From NCBI GenBank assembly GCA_963839745.1, contig CAWIWC010000014.1, positions 62,001 through 126,000 of the forward strand: a stretch of 64,000 bases of DNA. The letters are read 5' to 3'. This DNA is from JAIBJN01 sp963839745. GTDB taxonomy: Bacteria; Actinomycetota; Thermoleophilia; Gaiellales; Gaiellaceae. Positions 59,694 to 64,000 of this stretch are shown here, piece by piece. The first letter of the stretch is position 1. Each line of letters begins with the position of its first letter. Under the pieces are notes generated by a model that saw only the letters and a list, made by a program, of their open reading frames with translations, had not been told where the DNA came from and searched no databases. The position numbers and the translations under genes were made by a program.

Positions 59694-60475
59694 TGCCTGG
59701 GCTGTTCCTCGTCCGGTCCGGTGGCGGGCGCGCCGCCGTTTCCGAGCTTCGCGTCCCGCGGCGCGGTGCCGCCGAAGAAGAGGTCTGCCATCTCGGGGTT
59801 CGCGAGCACCTCGGCCGCCCCGCCGACGAGGAGGACGCGGCCGCTCTCCATCACGACTCCGTGCGTGGAGAGCCGGAGGCCGAAGCGGACGTTCTGCTCG
59901 ACGAGCACGATCGTCTTGCCCGCCTGCTTCATCAGCTCGATCGAGTCGGAGACGTGCTTGAGAGCCTGCGGGTCGAGCCCGAGCGAGGGCTCGTCCAGGA
60001 GCACGACGCGCGGGTCGAGCATGAGCGAGCGCCCGAACTCGACCATGCGGCGCTGCCCGCCGGAGAGGTTCCCGGCCTTCTCGTCCCCGCGCTCCTTGAC
60101 GATCGAGAAGATGTCGGCCACCCGCGCGTAGCGCTCTTTCACGAGGCGGCGCTCGCGCCGGATCAGGTAGCCGCCCATGAGGACGTTCTCGCGCACGGTC
60201 AGGTTGGGGAAGAGGCCGTGCGACTGGGGCACCTGGACGATGCCGAGCTTGAGGATGTCACTCGGCTCGCGGCCGCCGATCGGATTGCCGTCGAAGTGGA
60301 CGGAGCCGAGCCGCGGGTTGAGGAGCCCGCTGACGACGCGGAGGACGGTCGACTTGCCGGCGCCGTTCGGCCCGACGATGCACGTGACGGACTCGTTCTC
60401 CACGGCGAGGTCGAGGCCCTGGAGCACGTCGCCGCCGCCGTAGCCCGCGAACACCTCCTGGAGACGGATCAGCAC
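59690..60475 (-). CDS. livF: Branched-chain amino acid-type ABC transporter ATP-binding protein LivF
   Basis: 261 residues from GTG 60475. Walker A GPNGAGKST, Q-loop VPQSHGLFPNLTVRENVL, signature LSGGQRRMVEFGRSLM, Walker B VVLLDEPSLGLDP and the H-loop region are intact. A C-terminal tail (from about residue 235) is an unusual low-complexity extension. With LivM, LivG, LivH and LivK it would drive uptake of branched-chain amino acids or, in such catabolic clusters, another amide or aromatic compound. Confidence 0.92.
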   Translation of the reverse strand: MLIRLQEVFAGYGGGDVLQGLDLAVENESVTCIVGPNGAGKSTVLRVVSGLLNPRLGSVHFDGNPIGGREPSDILKLGIVQVPQSHGLFPNLTVRENVLMGGYLIRRERRLVKERYARVADIFSIVKERGDEKAGNLSGGQRRMVEFGRSLMLDPRVVLLDEPSLGLDPQALKHVSDSIELMKQAGKTIVLVEQNVRFGLRLSTHGVVMESGRVLLVGGAAEVLANPEMADLFFGGTAPRDAKLGNGGAPATGPDEEQPRQ

Positions 60476-60478
60476 GGG

Positions 60479-62353
60479 TTAGGTCACCCCCGCCTTCTCC
60501 TCGAGCGCGAAGTCCGCGCCGAGGTACGCGTCGAGGACGGCGGGGTCGGCCTGCACCTCCGCGGGCGTTCCCTCGCAGATCGTCCGCCCGCGCGCGCAGC
60601 ACGCAGACCGGGTCGCAGAGCCCGAGCACGAGCGGCATGTTGTGCTCGACGATCAGGAACGTCGACCCCTGCCGGTTCAGCTCCCTGATCATCTCCTCCA
60701 TGTGGGCGATCAGGGTCGGGTTGATTCCGCCCGCCGGCTCGTCGAGCATGATCAGCTTCGGGTCGAGCATGAGAATCTGTGCGAGCTCGACGAGCTTGCC
60801 CTGGCCGTAGGAGAGCTCGCCGGCCTCGCGCTCGGCGAACTGGTGCATGCCGACGAACTCGAGCAGCTCGTAGCGCGCGCTCGGCCTCCGGGCCGCTGAC
60901 GGCGTCGGCGCCGAGCCTGCGCCAGGAGAAGGAGCGCAGCGGCGCGACGACGTTCTCGAGCACCGTCATCCGCCGGAAGAGGCGGGTGATCTGGAAGGTG
61001 CGTCCGATGCCGCGGTACGCGCGGCGATACGGGGCGAGCCTGTCGATGCGCTCGCCGTCGAACCAGATCTCGCCGCGGTCGAGCGGCATCGTCCCGTCGA
61101 TCAGGTTGAAGAGCGTCGTCTTCCCGGAGCCGTTCGGGCCGATCAGCGCCGTGATCGTCCCGCGCTCGACCGACAGGTTCACCCCGTCGACCGCCTTGAC
61201 GCCGCCGAAGCGCTTCTCCGCGCTCCTGACCTCGAGGATAGGCCCGGCCGGAGCCTCCGCCGCCTCTTCAGCGGCGCGCTCGACGACCCGCATCGGCTTG
61301 CGCTCGAAGCGCGCCCCGACCTCGGTGGCCTTCCCGGCCTCGCGGCGCCGCTTCACGATGTCCCCGATGCTCGGGATGATCCCTCGCGGCAGGCAGAGGA
61401 CGACGAGCATGAGCAGCGTGCCGAAGAAGATGAGGCGCACGTTCGCATCCCAGATCCCGCCGGGGACCCAGTCGTTGAAGTTGTTGTTCGTGATCTGGTT
61501 CACGGGCTCGAGGATGAACGCGCCGATCACCGGCCCCCAGATCGTCCCGCGCCCGCCGAGCAGGACGGCGAGCACGACGAACACGCTGTAGACGATGTCG
61601 AACATGTTCCGCGGGTCGATGAAGCTGAGGTAGTAGGCGTAGACCCCGCCCGCGGCACCGATCCAGATCGCGCTCGCGATGTAGGCGAGCATCTTGTAGA
61701 TCGGCGTGTTCACGCCCGACCGAAGCCGCCTTGTCCTCGTCCTCGCGGATCGCGATCAGGCCCATGCCGAACTTCGTCCGCCGGATCCACCAGGACATGG
61801 CGACCGAGATGAGCAGCAGCCCGAAGAAGATGTAGTAGAAGGGCAGGTTGCCCCACTCGCGCGGCCAGGTCGGGAGCGGGAGCGAGAGACCGCGGTTCCC
61901 GTACGTCAGCTCCGTCCAGTTCAGCACGATGAGCTGCATGACGAACAGGAACGCGATCGTGAGGATCACGAACGAGTGTCCGCGCGTGCGCATGATGATC
62001 GGGCCGACCGCTCCGGCGAACAGGCCTGCGACGATGGCCGAGATGGGGACGAAGTAGAACGGGTTCGCTGCGTCCCCTCCGAAGGTGTCCGCCCCGAAGA
62101 CGCGCAGCGAGAGGATCGCCGTCGTGTACGCCCCGATGCCGAGGAAGACCGTCTGGCCGAGCGAGACGTAGCCCGCGAAGCCGGAGATGATGTTCCAGCC
62201 GCTCGCCATGATCGCCAGGAGCAGCGAGAGGATGATGATCGTCTGGTAGTAGCGGTTGTCCGAGATCGCCGGGAAGATCAGGATCGTGACGAGCAGCGCG
62301 CCGATCGCCAGCGCGCCGGCATGCCGCATCGGAAACCGGACGGCGGCTGTCAC
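60479..62353 (-). pseudogene. LivM-LivG fusion (permease plus ATPase) interrupted by three single-base insertions
   Basis: GTG 62353 opens a LivM permease with many membrane helices (ISGFAGYVSLGQTVFLGIGAYTTAIL; FKFGMGLIAIREDED-like). Near 61714 the frame moves to VNTPIYKMLAY and continues to IIPSIGDIVKRRREAG. It then runs without a stop into a LivG ATPase (LIGPNGSGKTTLFNLI), so the two are a single fused gene. A second shift near 60880 continues as YELLEFVGM, LSYGQGKLVELAQILMLDP and LDEPAGGINP. A third near 60597 leads to RTICEGTPAEVQADPAVLDAYLG and TAA 60479. Each shift is one extra base in GC-rich runs, in the same direction. Either decay or sequencing error. Confidence 0.8.
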
Positions 62354-63231
62354 AGGGCGACGTCCTCCCTGAGCTTCTGGCCCATGAGCCCCTGCGGGCG
62401 CACGAGGAGGACGATCAGGATCACCGCCCAGGGCACCATGGTCGCCCACTGCGGCGAGATGTAGATCTGGGTCATCGTCTCGGCCACGCCGAGCAGGAGT
62501 GCGCCCACGATCGCCCCGGGCAGGCTGCCCATCCCTCCCAGCACGATGATCCCGAGCAGGCGCGAGATCCACTGGTAGTGCGACGCCGGCAGGAACGGAT
62601 AGAGCACCGAGGCGATCGAGCCGCCGGCGCCCGCCGTGGCCACGCCGACCGCGAACGTCAGCGCCGCGACGGTGCTCGGGTTCACCCCGACGAGGCGGGC
62701 CGAGCTCATGTTGGCCGAGACCGCGCGGATGGCCCGTCCGAGCCAGGTGACGCGGAGGATCACGTAGAGGATGGCCAGGACACCGATCGCGATGGCGCAG
62801 CCGTAGACCTGGCCCTTGCGCAGGTAGATGTCGCCGATCCTGAAGGACTCGTCGAAGTAGGACGGCGTCGACCGGTGCAGGGTCGCGGTCCAGACCATCC
62901 CCATGACGCCCTCGATCACGAGGGCGAGCCCGAACGTCAGGATCACCGACGTTGACGGCGGCTTTCCCTGGATCCACCGCACCGTCGCCATGTAGATCCC
63001 GAAGCCGATCAGGAACATCGCCGGCGTCGTGACGAGCACGCCGAGGAGCGGGTCGAGGCCTGTCTCGCTCCACATCGCCCAGGTGATGAAGGCGGCCAGG
63101 ATGATGAGCGCGCCCTGGGCGACGTTGATCACGTCCATGACGCCGAAGATCAGGGTCAGGCCCGACGCGAGCAGGGCGTAGACGCCTCCGAGAAGGAGGC
63201 CGAGAACGATGGTCTGGATGAGTTGCGTCAC
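62350..63231 (-). CDS. livH: Branched-chain amino acid-type ABC transporter permease LivH
   Basis: 293 residues. About eight membrane helices, opening QLIQTIVLGLLLGGVYALLASGLTLIFGVMDVINVAQGALIIL (in parts), the typical LivH start. Family segments GRAIRAVSANMSSARLVGVNP and GIIVLGGMGSLPGAIVGALLLG are present. GTGA overlap with livM. Intact, unlike livMG. Confidence 0.93.
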   Translation of the reverse strand: MTQLIQTIVLGLLLGGVYALLASGLTLIFGVMDVINVAQGALIILAAFITWAMWSETGLDPLLGVLVTTPAMFLIGFGIYMATVRWIQGKPPSTSVILTFGLALVIEGVMGMVWTATLHRSTPSYFDESFRIGDIYLRKGQVYGCAIAIGVLAILYVILRVTWLGRAIRAVSANMSSARLVGVNPSTVAALTFAVGVATAGAGGSIASVLYPFLPASHYQWISRLLGIIVLGGMGSLPGAIVGALLLGVAETMTQIYISPQWATMVPWAVILIVLLVRPQGLMGQKLREDVAL

Positions 63232-63252
63232 GATGCCGTCCCGAGATGGAGA

Positions 63253-63281
63253 CCGGCCGGGGACGGGGGTTCCCCGGCCGG
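63253..63281 (-). terminator. Strong hairpin between livK and livH
   Basis: CCGGCCGGGGA at 63253-63263 pairs perfectly (11 bp) with TCCCCGGCCGG at 63271-63281, loop 7 nt. It lies between the binding-protein gene stop (63306) and livH. Such hairpins commonly make the binding protein more abundant than the permease by partial termination or mRNA protection. Confidence 0.7.
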
Positions 63282-63305
63282 CTCCGTTGGTGCTTCAGCT
63301 ACGTG

Positions 63306-64000
63306 CTAGCCCCCAGACCACGGAGGCTTGGGGTTGACGATGGTGTCGGACGTCGCGGCGTCCTCGGGCAGCACGATCTCCTCGTCGCCGTTCTGCCACT
63401 GCGCGAGGAGGAACGCCTGCTCGGGAGCGCCGGTCTCGTCCCAGCTCAGCTCGCCGAGGATGGTCTCCACCGAGTTCTCGTGGAGCCAGTCCTTCAGCGC
63501 CGCCTGGTCGTCGATCGAGCCGACGGCCTCGACCGCGGCCTGCAGCACCTGCGCGGCCGCGTAGCCGTCAGCGGCATCCTCGGGCGGGTCCTCGTTGAAC
63601 TTCGCGCGGTAGGCCTCGAGGAACTCGGGGTTCCCTGGCGTCGGCGAGTCGACGTGGTAGCTCACCGCGTAGAAGATGCCCTCGGTGTTGTCGACCCCGA
63701 TCGCGTCCGAGTACTGGTCCGCGAAGGACGGGGTCGAGGCCTGGAACATCTGCTTCGGGCTGTAGCCCGCCGCGCTGAGTGCCGTGATCAGGTTGACGCC
63801 GTCCTGGAGGCCGGCCGAGCCCTGTGCGATCACGTCGGGCTTCTGCGCGGCGATGTCCGAGGCGATGGCGTCGAAGTTCACCGTCTCGGGCGGATAGATC
63901 TCCGAGTAGACGGTCTCGACCCCGGCAGTCTCGAGCTGCTCCTGGATGCCCTCGGCCACAGGTGCGCCGAACGGGTCGTCCGCGGCGATGTAGGCGGCGG
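63306..64000 (-). CDS. livK: Branched-chain amino acid-type substrate-binding protein LivK, C-terminal part
   Basis: C-terminal 231 residues; the N-terminus is beyond the window. Periplasmic-binding type I fold: AAYIAADDPFGAPVAEGIQEQLETAGVETVYSEIYPPETVNFDAIA (in parts), later PDVIAQGSAGLQDGVN and FAADQY-like FADQYSDAIGV. FLEAYRAKFNEDPPEDAADGYAAAQVL ends the domain. Delivers the substrate to LivH/LivM. First gene of the transport operon reading leftward. Confidence 0.9.
   Translation of the reverse strand, partial: AAYIAADDPFGAPVAEGIQEQLETAGVETVYSEIYPPETVNFDAIASDIAAQKPDVIAQGSAGLQDGVNLITALSAAGYSPKQMFQASTPSFADQYSDAIGVDNTEGIFYAVSYHVDSPTPGNPEFLEAYRAKFNEDPPEDAADGYAAAQVLQAAVEAVGSIDDQAALKDWLHENSVETILGELSWDETGAPEQAFLLAQWQNGDEEIVLPEDAATSDTIVNPKPPWSGG

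Overview
The window is a continuous stretch of very GC-rich chromosome with dense, often overlapping genes. The gene content and protein style point to an actinobacterium of the Thermoleophilia (Gaiellales/Solirubrobacterales-like). This is an inference from gene families, not a marker-gene assignment. No rRNA, CRISPR array, prophage, transposase or plasmid function was seen. The left edge cuts uppP and the right edge cuts livK.

Layout. 1-5.4 kb (+): end of uppP, a membrane diguanylate cyclase, a zinc-ribbon membrane protein, a lysyl-oxidase-like protein, an MscS channel and a lipoprotein. 5.4-14.4 kb (-): aminotransferase, 2-keto-4-pentenoate hydratase-like protein, Tat-exported amidohydrolase, an ECF sigma factor coupled to a DUF4349 protein, and an iron-uptake pair (FTR1 permease plus EfeO-like lipoprotein). 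14.4-24 kb: mixed small and membrane proteins, a frameshifted acetyltransferase, a large secreted beta-helix protein, a GYD protein and a histidine kinase/LuxR regulator pair. 24-27.3 kb: a 3' fragment of tRNA-Ser(CGA), tRNA-Val(CAC), a full-length large SRP RNA with an Alu domain, then dnaX-ebfC-recR. 27.4-33.7 kb (+): P450 plus ferredoxin, a cupin/BTAD-regulator divergent pair, and lysC-asd. 33.6-45.4 kb (-): MFS transporter, metallophosphoesterase, a succinate dehydrogenase operon with an HdrB-like third subunit and a lipoprotein gene between sdhA and sdhB, and a 1,096-residue MalT/BTAD-type regulator. 45.5-48.4 kb (+): ATP-dependent pckA, a hydroxyisobutyrate-dehydrogenase-like gene and a cupin. 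48.5-64 kb (mostly -): a catabolic and transport region with a molybdenum hydroxylase (three subunits), Gfo/Idh/MocA oxidoreductase, creatinase-like M24 protein, alpha/beta hydrolase, FAD oxidoreductase, TIM-barrel amidohydrolase, DMT transporter and a branched-chain-amino-acid-type ABC transporter.

The most interesting locus is at 56,942-57,901 on the + strand, inside that catabolic region. A carboxymuconolactone-decarboxylase/AhpD-like gene has one in-frame TGA exactly where the second cysteine of its CxxC redox motif is expected. A hairpin whose loop begins about 20 nt past the TGA fits a bacterial SECIS. I read it as a selenoprotein with a C-H-Y-Sec motif, followed without a gap by a second family member that lacks the CxxC motif. 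The SRP RNA is the second notable feature: it has the Bacillus-type Alu domain and a perfect 12-bp closing helix. The truncated tRNA-Ser next to it may mark a former integration or deletion.

Four genes-worth of reading frame are interrupted only by single-base insertions in GC-rich runs: three in a livM-livG fusion and one in the acetyltransferase. Sequencing error should be excluded before these are called pseudogenes. Many genes lack a Shine-Dalgarno sequence and instead show a -10-like hexamer about 6 nt before the start codon, suggesting leaderless transcripts. Others, such as sdhB, the GYD gene and the beta-helix gene, have clear Shine-Dalgarno sites.
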